Assembly: GCA_938045585.1 (NCBI GenBank)
Contig: CALIAU010000010.1
Span: 1 to 64,000, forward strand
From: an uncultured Saprospiraceae bacterium
GTDB lineage: Bacteria; Bacteroidota; Bacteroidia; Chitinophagales; Saprospiraceae
Length of the DNA stretch: 64,000 nucleotides
Reading direction: 5' to 3'
Below are positions 36,758 to 45,977 of this stretch, piece by piece. The notes below the pieces were generated by a model. The model had not been told where the DNA came from, made no database searches, and saw nothing but the letters and a program-made list of their open reading frames with translations. A program made the translations under genes and the position numbers. Every line of letters starts with the position of its first letter. Within the stretch, counting starts at the first letter, position 1.

Positions 36758-37780
36758 TTAATTCTCTACAGAAGCCCACAACATAAATAAATCAAACATA
36801 GCTTCTTGTTTAAAGAGGTAGTATTTTTTTCCAAATAGATGGAAGGGCAGACCTATTAGATTCATGACTGCCCAAGTTCTTTTATTTCCGCTATACACTG
36901 CATCGGTTTTTATTTGCATGATAGTTGCGGAGGCACCATATCCAAAAATAATGGGACCCGAATCATAATCTTCTTCACTCGATCCATCTTCATGTTCTTT
37001 GACCAATTGTATCCCAAGGTAGTTATCAACAAATTTTTCTTGATAACTGACATAGTATGACTCCATCTCCTTGTATTGCATTTTGTGCAAAAAATAACTT
37101 ATTAACGCTTGAGACGAACCACGAAGCTCTGACGGATTGCTGCCAACATGATGGATTAATCCACTTGGATGTGTTCCAGTATCTAATAATAACTGCAACC
37201 AGCTTGCTTGTATCTCTCCACTTGCAATTGAAGTCATAGCAACTAGATTATCGGCAGGCCAATTCGTTCCGGCATAGGTATCCAGAATTCTTAGACTATC
37301 CGTTTGTGTTTCTATGATACGGGATGAAAGTGTTTCTACCTTCATTGCTATCTCTTCTTGTATCGTTGACAGGGAAAAGAGAGGGCTGTCCTTGTATTCT
37401 TGCATAACTAAGTTCGTCCAAGCAGTATAAAATATGCCATACTTTGGCTCAATGTTTTCGTGGAAGATTTTTCTTGTTGATTTTGAAACTAAGCGTTTTA
37501 TGCAATTATCGACTATGTGCGCGTACCCTTCCTCTTTTACAGAATAATTTCTGGTATACTCTATAACTGATAAAGCCAAGAGTGCATTACTAAATACCTT
37601 ACCTTCTGGAAATCTTTGCTGTAAGATGTCATCATATCCATCGTCTATGATTCCAGATAAATAGGAAATTTGATTTTTTATGGATCTTGATTTTAGGTAG
37701 CCATTGTAAGGAGTAAGGAAGCAGAGGAAGGCATATAACATTAAAAATAGAAACACGTATTTTACAGCTTTCTTTATCAT
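36758..37780 (-). CDS. unknown membrane-anchored or exported helical protein
   Basis: 340 residues. An N-terminal hydrophobic helix (AVKYVFLFLMLYAFLCFL) acts as anchor or uncleaved signal. The rest is mostly helical with aromatic-rich repeats and motifs TNWPADNLVAMTSIA, HPSGLIHHVG and DSGPIIFGYGASATI that recall (alpha/alpha) barrel proteins; I do not assign a family. It lies 60 bases from the DnaE gene on the same strand and may be its downstream neighbour in a transcript. Confidence 0.7.
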   Translation of the reverse strand: MIKKAVKYVFLFLMLYAFLCFLTPYNGYLKSRSIKNQISYLSGIIDDGYDDILQQRFPEGKVFSNALLALSVIEYTRNYSVKEEGYAHIVDNCIKRLVSKSTRKIFHENIEPKYGIFYTAWTNLVMQEYKDSPLFSLSTIQEEIAMKVETLSSRIIETQTDSLRILDTYAGTNWPADNLVAMTSIASGEIQASWLQLLLDTGTHPSGLIHHVGSNPSELRGSSQALISYFLHKMQYKEMESYYVSYQEKFVDNYLGIQLVKEHEDGSSEEDYDSGPIIFGYGASATIMQIKTDAVYSGNKRTWAVMNLIGLPFHLFGKKYYLFKQEAMFDLFMLWASVEN

Positions 37781-37841
37781 GTATTTGTATAACGGTATTC
37801 TTCTCTTTTCATTCTTTCGTAGTTGCTAGTTTTTAAATATC

Positions 37842-40820
37842 CTAATACCGCTCATCCTGCACATAGGGCAACTTCTGCATCTTACTTACTTCTAGACTTG
37901 GAAAACCAAAATCCTCTACAACTCTTCCTGTTATAAGATAACAACCACGTCCTAAGAAGGGATAACGTGCCAGCGATGGAGGAAAATGTACTGTGTCAAA
38001 AAACTGCCCATGCTTATCTATCCAGGTGCCAAAATTCATCAACTTCTTATTCACAGTCCGTACATTTTTTCGTGTAACAAAATAACCAGTCATCTGCACT
38101 GTTTTCCCTAGAAGGGCTTTCATCTGTTCGGCGAGAATGTCACCCCTTGTTTTTTCTGCAATAAGTTCAAATGGAGAACAAAGTGGAAAGCCCAGTAATT
38201 CTATTTCATCAAAGGCCTGTTCGTATTCTCCCTCTTCTAAGTCAGGTAGACAAAAATCATCCTTCTCTGTTCGAAACAATGCGGCAGGTTCTGCTAGCTG
38301 CATCTTTGGATTGTGCACCATGTTCTTTTCCCACATAAGTTGATACTTGTTTAACTCTGTAAATCGGAAGGCACCTATGCGAATGAGAATTTCTAATTGA
38401 TCGCGCGAAATAGGAAGACGGGTAACAAAGTCCTGGAGGTCATGGAAATCACCATTGTCTGTCCGTTCGTTCACAATCTGCCGCGCCACCTTCTTTTCTA
38501 ATTCGGCAATATGTATAAAGCCTATGTACACAGTTTTGTCTAGGATGCAGGTCAGGTGTTGACTGTTGTTTATACAGGGCGCCTCTATCTGGGCACCACA
38601 CATCCGCGCCTCATGGACATAGAGTTCGGTTCTATAAAAGCCACCAAAATTATTGATAACGGCCACCATAAATTCTAGAGGGTAGTAGGTTTTTAGATAG
38701 AGGCTTTGGAAAGACTCTACAGCAAAACTCGCTGAGTGTGCCTTGCAAAAGGAATAACCACTAAAGCTCGCAATTTGTCGCCATACCTCCTGTGCTAATT
38801 CCTCCGGGTAGCCACGTTGCTGACAGTTTCTAAAATACTTTTCCTGCAAATTTCTAAACGTGTCGGAATCTTTTTTCTTACCCGTCATAATCCTCCGTAA
38901 GATATCAGACTCGTCTAGAGCGAGGCCAGCAAAGTGATGTACGATCTTCATGACATCTTCCTGGTAGACCATGACCCCAAAGGTTTCTTTGAGTTTGTCT
39001 TCAAAGACAGGATGGATGTAGCTAAATGATTCTGGATCATGGAAGCGCTGGATGTATGCACGCATCATACCCGACTTAGCCACACCGGGACGTATGATAG
39101 AACTAGCAGCAACCAGATGCACATAGTTATCACAGGATAATTTTGTAAGCAGTCCGCGCATAGCAGGAGACTCTATGTAAAAACAGCCGATGCACTGCCC
39201 AGACTTTAGCTGTGCTTTTACCCGTGCATCCTCTTTAATGCGGGGGATATCTCGAATGTCAACCGCCTTTCCTTGGTTTTCTGCAATCAGCGTTACCGCA
39301 TCTTTGATATGCCCCAGTCCACGTTGGCTGAGTATGTCGTATTTGTGAAAACCTAAATCTTCCGCACCATACATGTCAAAATGTACGATAGGGAAGCCCT
39401 TGGGCATCAGTTGCAGAGCAGTGTAATAGCTGAGCGGCTCTTCGCTGATGAGAATACCACCAGCATGGATGGAGAGGTAATTGGGAAAACCCTCTATCAT
39501 TTTTCCGTATGTAAAGATGTGCTTAGCAAAGGGATGATGTCTCTCTGTCTCAAGAGGGTAGTTGACAATCAGATCAATATCCTTTTTAGGTAGCCCCAGT
39601 ACCTTGCCCAGTTCGCGCACGATAGATTTTCCCTTAAAGGTGTTATAGGTTGCGAGTAGGGCAGTATGTTTTTCTCCGTAGCGTTTAAAAATATAGTCCG
39701 TTACATCATCGCGCTGGTCCCAGGAAAAATCAATATCAAAATCTGGAGGCGAACTCCTATGTGGATTAATGAAGCGTTCAAAGTATAGATCCAACTCGAG
39801 CGGATCTACATCTGTTATGTAGAGATTGTACGCAACAATAGAATTGGCCCCACTACCACGTCCCACATGATGATAACCCGCCGTCTGCGCATAGCGAATG
39901 ATATCCCAGGTGATGAGAAAGTAAGGAGAAAATCCTAGATCATCTATTACTTTCAGTTCACGCAGTGTACGCTGCATCGCTTTTTTATTCCTGTCCCCAT
40001 AGCGCCGTTTACATCCATTGATAGCCAACTTATTGAGCAGGGTCATGTCATCATGCTTTGTTCCCGTAAACGTGCGTCTATTATTCAAGAAACTAGAGGG
40101 TAATTCTATGTGACAGCTAGCAAGTAATTTTTTAGTGTTTTCAATAATGCGCGGATAGGGCTCAAACAAAGTACAGAGCTCTTCCTCAGTATAAAACCGC
40201 TCTGAAGCATTCGCACAATACTCAGGTTTTAGATTTCCAATGATGAGATTAAGATCTATGCAGCGCAGTAGCTTGTGTATTCTAAAACCATCATCATTAA
40301 GAAAACTTATGGGCGCCATTACAACAAGTTTTTCTTGATGGTTTTTTAGATAAGAAGAATACAGATGATTCACCTCCGTAGGACGGATACCTACATACTC
40401 ATGTTCTCGTAGTTGCGTAATTCCTTTGGGTAGCTTCTTGTATATAATATAGGCGTGCTTAAATGCGGGCGCTATCTTAGGCAGCACCCTTCGATTGAGC
40501 GAACTTTCCGTAAGGAGATCATTCAGTTCGCGCCAGCCCTCTCTATTTTTTGCGATTCCTATATAGTATAGCTCCTTATGTATGCCGGGATGCCCCTCCG
40601 GTAAAATATCTCTTTCAGGATCCTCGCGAAACTCTATCCCCAGTACAGGTTTTATCCCCTGCTTTTTGCATGCACTCACGAAGGCATGGCTACAAGACGT
40701 ATTATTAATATCAGTAAGCGTAAGTGTCTTAATGCCGCGTTGTGCAGCTTCTTCCACGAGCTGTTCCGGAGACAGAGTTCCATATTTAAGCGAGTAATAT
40801 GTGTGACAGTTTAAAAACAT
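37842..40820 (-). CDS. short DnaE-type DNA polymerase III alpha subunit (second-copy type)
   Basis: 992 residues from ATG 40820 (a TTG at 40829 is the alternative). The N-terminal PHP domain begins LNCHTYYSLKYGTL, so the first metal-binding HxH of classic PHP domains is degenerate. The polymerase core has GRGSGANSIVAYNLYITDVDP, PDFDIDFSWDQRDDV (two catalytic Asp), IHAGGILIS and the fingers segment FSYIHPVFEDKLKETFGVMVYQEDVM. A C-terminal OB-like segment (TVQMTGYFVTRKNV) ends the protein; the long tau-binding tail of replicative DnaE is absent. The length and form fit an accessory, DnaE2/ImuC-like polymerase, but no imuA or imuB is adjacent. Translesion or repair synthesis is inferred. Confidence 0.9.
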   Translation of the reverse strand: MFLNCHTYYSLKYGTLSPEQLVEEAAQRGIKTLTLTDINNTSCSHAFVSACKKQGIKPVLGIEFREDPERDILPEGHPGIHKELYYIGIAKNREGWRELNDLLTESSLNRRVLPKIAPAFKHAYIIYKKLPKGITQLREHEYVGIRPTEVNHLYSSYLKNHQEKLVVMAPISFLNDDGFRIHKLLRCIDLNLIIGNLKPEYCANASERFYTEEELCTLFEPYPRIIENTKKLLASCHIELPSSFLNNRRTFTGTKHDDMTLLNKLAINGCKRRYGDRNKKAMQRTLRELKVIDDLGFSPYFLITWDIIRYAQTAGYHHVGRGSGANSIVAYNLYITDVDPLELDLYFERFINPHRSSPPDFDIDFSWDQRDDVTDYIFKRYGEKHTALLATYNTFKGKSIVRELGKVLGLPKKDIDLIVNYPLETERHHPFAKHIFTYGKMIEGFPNYLSIHAGGILISEEPLSYYTALQLMPKGFPIVHFDMYGAEDLGFHKYDILSQRGLGHIKDAVTLIAENQGKAVDIRDIPRIKEDARVKAQLKSGQCIGCFYIESPAMRGLLTKLSCDNYVHLVAASSIIRPGVAKSGMMRAYIQRFHDPESFSYIHPVFEDKLKETFGVMVYQEDVMKIVHHFAGLALDESDILRRIMTGKKKDSDTFRNLQEKYFRNCQQRGYPEELAQEVWRQIASFSGYSFCKAHSASFAVESFQSLYLKTYYPLEFMVAVINNFGGFYRTELYVHEARMCGAQIEAPCINNSQHLTCILDKTVYIGFIHIAELEKKVARQIVNERTDNGDFHDLQDFVTRLPISRDQLEILIRIGAFRFTELNKYQLMWEKNMVHNPKMQLAEPAALFRTEKDDFCLPDLEEGEYEQAFDEIELLGFPLCSPFELIAEKTRGDILAEQMKALLGKTVQMTGYFVTRKNVRTVNKKLMNFGTWIDKHGQFFDTVHFPPSLARYPFLGRGCYLITGRVVEDFGFPSLEVSKMQKLPYVQDERY

Positions 40821-40897
40821 GGGGAACAAATATAGACGAAATAACCGACATCAGCATGTCGAATAAACAGTTTTTATCAGAATTTGTATTTTCTTCT

Positions 40898-41046
40898 GGA
40901 CGTGCCCCTTTTCTTTCGCTGCCACTCCAGAAAAAGGTCGGAGTATTCCAGGCGCGTTATTCACTTGGTCCTTCGGACGAGCAACTCGTTGCTCCCTTCC
41001 ATGTTCCCTGCCTGCGTGCGCACGCAGGCAGGCTCACGCAAAATCC
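40898..41046 (+). repeat. diverged dispersed structured element with a long palindrome
   Basis: Starts ggacgtgcccc, then a hairpin (ccttttc/agaaaaagg arms), ttcactTGGTCCTTCGGACGA, and a 12-bp perfect palindrome cctgcctgcgtg/cacgcaggcagg (41007-41032, loop cg), ending CTCACGCAAAATCC, the same end as the element at 62896. Non-coding. Confidence 0.65.
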
Positions 41047-41111
41047 TTAGACAGAATGTACATCGTATAACAAAGTGTTCATTCGCTCTATCTATCCAGT
41101 AAACAATGTGC

Positions 41112-41135
41112 CCAAGGGGTTATGACCCCTTGAAC
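41112..41135. repeat. short hairpin repeat, copy 2
   Basis: Perfect 8-bp stem caaggggt/accccttg with a tatg loop and trailing gaac; near-copy of 33095-33118. Confidence 0.55.
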
Positions 41136-41156
41136 TCTTTAACTAGTGATCCTATT

Positions 41157-41375
41157 GGATTCCGTCCCCTCCGTCCCCTCCGTCCCCTCCGTCCGCTCTG
41201 TTCGTTCGTCCGTTCTGTCCGTTCGTCCGTTCGTCCGTTCGTCTGTTCGTCCGCTCTGTCCGTTCGTCCGTTCGTCCGTTCGTCTGTTCGTCCGCTCTGT
41301 CCGTTCGTCCGTTCGTCTGTTCGTCCGTTCGTCCGTTCGTCTGTTCGTCCATTCGTCCATTCGTCCGTTTCTCCA
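41157..41375. repeat. octamer minisatellite with 41-bp higher-order period
   Basis: Begins with three 9-base units (tccgtcccc type) and continues with gttcgtcc octamers. A higher-order 41-base unit made of three gtccgttc, one gtctgttc and gtccgctct occurs exactly twice in tandem (41217-41257 and 41258-41298), then degenerates. The sequence has no stops in most frames, so open frames through it are not evidence of coding. A short related tract lies at 63191-63245. The remaining 41376-41628 is AT-rich leader of the metalloprotease gene. Confidence 0.85.
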
Positions 41376-41628
41376 AGTCCTCAAGCGAAGAAAAGAAGGC
41401 ATACACGCCAAAAGCAGAAAGTATAGAAGGAAAACAAGGCGTGTAGGCAAATAAAATTTCAATTTTTAGCAGATTTGTATACTTGGAGTTAAATTATTTT
41501 TATAATTTAATGTCGCCTAGGATACATCCTTTAATCTAGGTGAAACAACTTCCACTAAAACAAGAATAGAGATAAAGTCAACAAGTCTTAATTCTAATCA
41601 TTAACAAATCAAAAAACTTATTACACGT

Positions 41629-43974
41629 ATGAAGTTATTATCAACGCTATTACTTTTTGTATTAGTGACGACCTGTTCTCTACAGGCACAAAGAAATTGC
41701 TCCTCTATGGAAGTGCTAGAAATGCAGTTGCAAGAGAACCCGCAGCAAGAAGAGATAATGAGGCAGATTGAAAAATTTACTCGAGAAAGCCAGAATAATC
41801 CATCAAAAATGGTGGATGGTGTTATTACTATCCCTGTGGTATTTCACATAGTATGGAATACGAACGCGGAGAACATTAGTGATGCACAGGTGGAATCACA
41901 ATTACAGATTTTAACGGATGATTTCCGTAGATTTAATGCCGACGCAGATAACACATGGGGTCAAGCAACAGATACTGAAATTCAGTTTTGTATGGCTTCC
42001 GTAGATCCAAATGGGAATGCTACAAATGGTATTACAAGGACAAATACATCAACATCAGCGTTCAGTGCAAACGATAATATGAAGTTTAATTCTTCTGGAG
42101 GGAAGGATGCTTGGCCGGCAGCGGACTACCTTAATTTTTGGGTCTGCGATCTGAGCGGTGGGCTATTAGGATATGCACAATTTCCAGGCGGTCCTGCTAG
42201 CACAGATGGTGTTGTATGCGATTACCAATATGTGGGTAACATAGGAACAGCAACTGCTCCATTTAACTTAGGAAGAACAGGAACACACGAGGTGGGGCAC
42301 TGGTTAAACCTAAGACATATCTGGGGTGATGGTGGATGTAATGTAGATGATTTCGTATCGGACACACCTACTTCTGATGCATCTAATGTAGGATGTGCGG
42401 TAGGACATGTCTCATGTGGTTCTACAGATATGGTGCAGAATTATATGGATTACTCGGATGATGCTTGTATGAACCTATATACAGTAGGACAAAAAGATAG
42501 AATGCGCGCTTTATTTGATCCAGGAGGATTTAGAGAAAGTTTATTATCCTCTAATGGTTGTGGATCTGGCACGGGACCAACATGTACAGATGGTGTACAG
42601 AATGGAAATGAAACAGGCGTAGACTGTGGTGGACCTGATTGTGGCCCATGCGAATCTACCTGCTCAAATACAGAGGTAATCATCAGCATTACCTTAGATA
42701 ATTATCCAGAAGAAACATCTTGGACAGTACAGAATGAGAACGGAAATGTAATAGCAAGTGGTGGAACCTACGGTTCACAACCAGATGGATCTACAGTAAC
42801 AGAGACGCTATGTTTAGCAGACGGGTGCTATGATTTTACAATAAATGATTCCTTTGGTGATGGTATTTGCTGTAGCTATGGTAATGGTTCATACGCTGTT
42901 GTAGCAGCTGGAACTACAGTTGCATCAGGAGGAAATTTTGGTTCATCAGAAACAACGAATTTCTGCTTAGGAGGCGGAAGCGGGCCTACATGTACTGATG
43001 GTATTCAGAATGGAAATGAAACAGGTGTAGACTGTGGTGGCAGCTGTAGCCCTTGCCCCATACCAGGATGTACTAACCCTAGTGCGCATAACTATAATCC
43101 AAATGCAACTCAAAATGATGGTTCATGTGAAACATGTATAGACGGTGTACAAAATGGAGATGAGACAGGTGTAGACTGCGGTGGTAGCTTATGTGATCCA
43201 TGTAATAATGGTGGATGTACAGATGTGAATATAAACTTCAACAACTTTGACTCCAGTTGGGGTATATGGAATGATGGTGGTTCTGATTGTAGAAGAAGTG
43301 CAAATGATGCTGCCTATGCTTACAGTGGAAATAGATGTGTAAGACTTAGAGATAATACTTCTTCGTCTAATACTACTACAGACAACCTTAACCTAGCAGG
43401 TTTTGAAGAGGTAACAGTTGACTTTACCTACCTGGGTATAAGTATGGAAAATGGAGAGGACTTTTGGTTACAGGTTTCACTCAATGGTGGATCTACTTAC
43501 CAGACGGTAGTTGACTATAACAGTGGAACAGAGTTCCAAAATGGAGTTAGAGAATTTGAGACTGTTGTTCTTACTGGAACATTTACTTCTACGACTAGAT
43601 TCAGATTTAGATGTGATGCATCTGCAAATGGAGATAGAATATATCTTGATGATGTTGAACTTACTGGTTGTACATCTGGAGGGAATAGAGAAACGATCGG
43701 TGTAGCACACTTAAGCGAATTTGAAATTGATAAGGTCTATCCAAATCCTGCTGCAGAAAGTCTTACTCTCAGAGTTAATAATCCTATTGATGCAATGGCT
43801 AATATTAGTCTTATTGACTTGCAGGGGAAAAGAGTCTTAGGAGAAAGACTGGACGTTATTTCTGGAACGCAAGAACTGACTATAAATGTTGCTCATATAA
43901 ATACAGGAATTTACTTCCTACACTATACATCAGGTGATAAAACAGTGGTAGAAAAAATCGTGATTGCGCGATAA
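41629..43974 (+). CDS. secreted M43-family zinc metalloprotease with T9SS sorting domain
   Basis: 781 residues. Signal peptide ends LQAQ. The pro-region (to about 60) is followed by a cytophagalysin/pappalysin-type catalytic domain with His220-Glu-x-x-His224-x5-His230 (HEVGHWLNLRH) and the Met-turn MVQNYMDYSDDACMN. Downstream are three short TCTDGxQNGxETGVDCGG Cys motifs, a beta domain with a GDGICCSYGNGSY loop, one jelly-roll domain of about 140 residues (WGIWNDGGSDCRR ... DRIYLDDVELTGC) also found twice in the gene at 45978, and a T9SS type A sorting domain (KVYPNPAAESLTLRV). Extracellular protein digestion is the expected role. A terminator follows. Confidence 0.94.
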   Translation: MKLLSTLLLFVLVTTCSLQAQRNCSSMEVLEMQLQENPQQEEIMRQIEKFTRESQNNPSKMVDGVITIPVVFHIVWNTNAENISDAQVESQLQILTDDFRRFNADADNTWGQATDTEIQFCMASVDPNGNATNGITRTNTSTSAFSANDNMKFNSSGGKDAWPAADYLNFWVCDLSGGLLGYAQFPGGPASTDGVVCDYQYVGNIGTATAPFNLGRTGTHEVGHWLNLRHIWGDGGCNVDDFVSDTPTSDASNVGCAVGHVSCGSTDMVQNYMDYSDDACMNLYTVGQKDRMRALFDPGGFRESLLSSNGCGSGTGPTCTDGVQNGNETGVDCGGPDCGPCESTCSNTEVIISITLDNYPEETSWTVQNENGNVIASGGTYGSQPDGSTVTETLCLADGCYDFTINDSFGDGICCSYGNGSYAVVAAGTTVASGGNFGSSETTNFCLGGGSGPTCTDGIQNGNETGVDCGGSCSPCPIPGCTNPSAHNYNPNATQNDGSCETCIDGVQNGDETGVDCGGSLCDPCNNGGCTDVNINFNNFDSSWGIWNDGGSDCRRSANDAAYAYSGNRCVRLRDNTSSSNTTTDNLNLAGFEEVTVDFTYLGISMENGEDFWLQVSLNGGSTYQTVVDYNSGTEFQNGVREFETVVLTGTFTSTTRFRFRCDASANGDRIYLDDVELTGCTSGGNRETIGVAHLSEFEIDKVYPNPAAESLTLRVNNPIDAMANISLIDLQGKRVLGERLDVISGTQELTINVAHINTGIYFLHYTSGDKTVVEKIVIAR

Positions 43975-44002
43975 ATTACTAATTGACTTGACAAAATAAA
44001 GA

Positions 44003-44038
44003 AGCCGGATTGTGCAAAACGTATAATCCGGCTCTTTT
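44003..44038 (+). terminator. intrinsic terminator of the metalloprotease gene
   Basis: Nine-base perfect stem agccggatt/aatccggct (44003-44011 and 44025-44033) followed by a T-rich tract, 29 bases after the stop codon. Confidence 0.9.
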
Positions 44039-44598
44039 TATTGGTTTTTATAAAAAATCCTCGAAAAATCTATTTTAAATGGATATTGCTTTTAATCCAT
44101 TTCTACAAGCAATGACCGAATATTTGTACGTTAAAATGAAATTAACAAAATAAAATTCTGCAATATTTCAAAAACCAAACTCAAGGTTAATTTTTATAAA
44201 TTTTTTTCTACAAAAACACTACAAGACGTAGGGGTAAGCACTACAAAATGGGTCTTATATATGTACAACGGTACAAAACCATTAAAACTTAATAACACCC
44301 TTTATATCATTTTGAAGTTTTTTTGGTTGATAACACCCTTTGATTTTTGAGAACGAAATCTTTTTAACACCTTTTACAATAGCTTAGCGGCTATATTAAA
44401 ACACCCTTTTCACATTAACACCCCATAACACCTTTATTTAGCATTACCAGCGGAAGAAGAAATTCTCCGCTTTTTTTTTGCCCTCAACACAAGGAGCGAA
44501 CTCCAGACTAACGCATTCTCAAAACATTATGACGCATTCTTTTTTGCTAAAGGAATCCTAGTAATTTCGTGGCATCTTGTAAGTACAAATACAAGAAG
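44039..44598. promoter_or_regulatory. long AT-rich intergenic region with six AACACC(C/T) motifs
   Basis: No gene. Six copies of aacaccc or aacacct start at 44294, 44332, 44366, 44400, 44417 and 44427, mostly followed by T runs; spacings are 38, 34, 34, 17 and 10. Before them lies a compositionally distinct stretch with gtaggggtaagcac (around 44228). The cluster is 170-300 bases upstream of the start at 44599 and could be binding sites or a leader RNA; this is inference. Confidence 0.4.
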
Positions 44599-45654
44599 AT
44601 GAAACATGTACTTATAATACTTACTCTAATCCTAAGCTGCGTTAATCTTTCCAAAGCAGACGAACCGGATACACTACTATATCATGTCATTGCAGAATCA
44701 GGATTGGTCCTTAGAGCTGGTGAAGGAGTTGAAACAGAAAAACTACTACTTATTCCTTATGAGGATACTCTCCGTGTTGTAGGTATGTATCTGCTTACCT
44801 ATCCAGATAAAAGAGTGAAGATTGGTGGTGTAGAAGGCTATTGGCTTCCTGCCATATATCAAGGGGTAGAGGGATTTATATTTACAGCCTACATTAAGAG
44901 AGGTAAAAAGTATATCGAAGATACAGGGGAACTCTTATACCGTCTTGTCTTCGAAGAACGCGTCCAGAGTCCACTAAACTATGCACCTGGTTTATATTGG
45001 TACGGCTTTTATCAAGACTCCACAGGCAAGGGCATACAAATGAAAGAAATAGAGTTAAGTATGGATGTTGTAGAAGAGAATTTTGGAGAATACGATGCAT
45101 TTACACCACTTCATTATAAAGTAAATACGAACAAATCCAAGAAAGCAAAATTTATAATTGGAATGAAAAAGCCCATGGAATCTACAGACAAATCTGGAGT
45201 ATCATATAGTAGAGAATTCTTAGAAGGTAAATTTTTACATGCCTATGAGGTTTTAGAATTACATGGAAAATCCACGATGTATGTTAAACCAATTGCAAAG
45301 ATTACTAAGGATACAAGTGATACTGGTGTTATATCTGAAATGCTAGACTATCATCTCACGCTTTCTAATATGGCATATTCAATGTATTATGATCATGCCA
45401 TCGATTTTCCTTTTCCAGATGTCCTTGATCATTCAGGTTCAGTAGAGAAACATACGGTGTATAAGAATCCACAAATATATTGGAAAGGAGACTTAAATGA
45501 AGATGGGAATGATGATCTTATTATTAAGACTACCCATATGTCAGATAGCTGCGGGGGAGGTGTAGGATTTCATATCTTGATTTCTAAGCCTGAAGGAGAA
45601 TATTTTAGATTAGAGAAACAGGGAAGTGGTGGCTTTATGTATGAAGGATGTTAG
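44599..45654 (+). CDS. exported SH3b-domain protein with an Asp-rich calcium-like loop
   Basis: 351 residues from ATG 44599, chosen because it starts the signal peptide directly (MKHVLIILTLILSCVNLSKA). Residues about 25-100 resemble a bacterial SH3 domain (SGLVLRAGEGVETEKLLLIP), a cell-wall-binding fold. The middle is unassigned. Near the C terminus GDLNEDGNDDLII matches the Asp-rich loop of FG-GAP/VCBS-like or EF-hand-like calcium sites. The end (HMSDSCGGGVGFHILISK) resembles secreted proteins of unknown role. No sorting domain, so probably periplasmic. Confidence 0.7.
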   Translation: MKHVLIILTLILSCVNLSKADEPDTLLYHVIAESGLVLRAGEGVETEKLLLIPYEDTLRVVGMYLLTYPDKRVKIGGVEGYWLPAIYQGVEGFIFTAYIKRGKKYIEDTGELLYRLVFEERVQSPLNYAPGLYWYGFYQDSTGKGIQMKEIELSMDVVEENFGEYDAFTPLHYKVNTNKSKKAKFIIGMKKPMESTDKSGVSYSREFLEGKFLHAYEVLELHGKSTMYVKPIAKITKDTSDTGVISEMLDYHLTLSNMAYSMYYDHAIDFPFPDVLDHSGSVEKHTVYKNPQIYWKGDLNEDGNDDLIIKTTHMSDSCGGGVGFHILISKPEGEYFRLEKQGSGGFMYEGC

Positions 45655-45811
45655 GGTCTGTGATGCTATATTTTTATAGGATGGTTCTAAGAAGGCCGCT
45701 TAAAGTAAAGGCCTAAATTTTGTAATAAAATGTATAAAAGGGGCTTTAAAATGAATTGGATTTATTCAAAAAAAGCCTAAATTTGCCATCCGTTCGAAAG
45801 AATCGGTGTAT

Positions 45812-45886
45812 TGACCCATGGTGTAATTGGCAACACTACGGTTTTTGGTATCGTCATTCTAGGTTCGAGTCCTAGTGGGTCAACCA
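45812..45886 (+). tRNA. tRNA-Gln (UUG)
   Basis: Complete cloverleaf: acceptor TGACCCA/TGGGTCA, D stem GTGT/ACAC, anticodon stem ACGGT/ATCGT with loop TTTTGGT and anticodon TTG (reads CAA), T arm CTAGG-TTCGAGT-CCTAG, discriminator A at 45883, followed by an encoded CCA. A terminator hairpin follows immediately. Confidence 0.97.
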
Positions 45887-45917
45887 AAGCATTCCAAGCA
45901 ATTGGGATGCTTTTTTT
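45887..45917 (+). terminator. intrinsic terminator after tRNA-Gln
   Basis: Stem aagcattcc/gggatgctt (one G-U pair) with loop aagcaatt and a run of seven T. It starts directly after the encoded CCA. Confidence 0.88.
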
Positions 45918-45977
45918 GTTTATATAAAAAAGGCCCACTTGTAAATTCAAGTAGGCCATCCATTCATGATAATTGTC

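Noticed and set aside
41139-41462. Open frames of about 100 residues on both strands, one with a signal-peptide-like start
   Set aside because: They are translations of the octamer repeat; all frames are open because the repeat lacks stops, and the residues are only D, E, R, T, N and G.
45777-45959. 60-residue minus-strand frame with GLEPRMTIPKTVVLPITPW
   Set aside because: It is antisense to tRNA-Gln, a common artefact.
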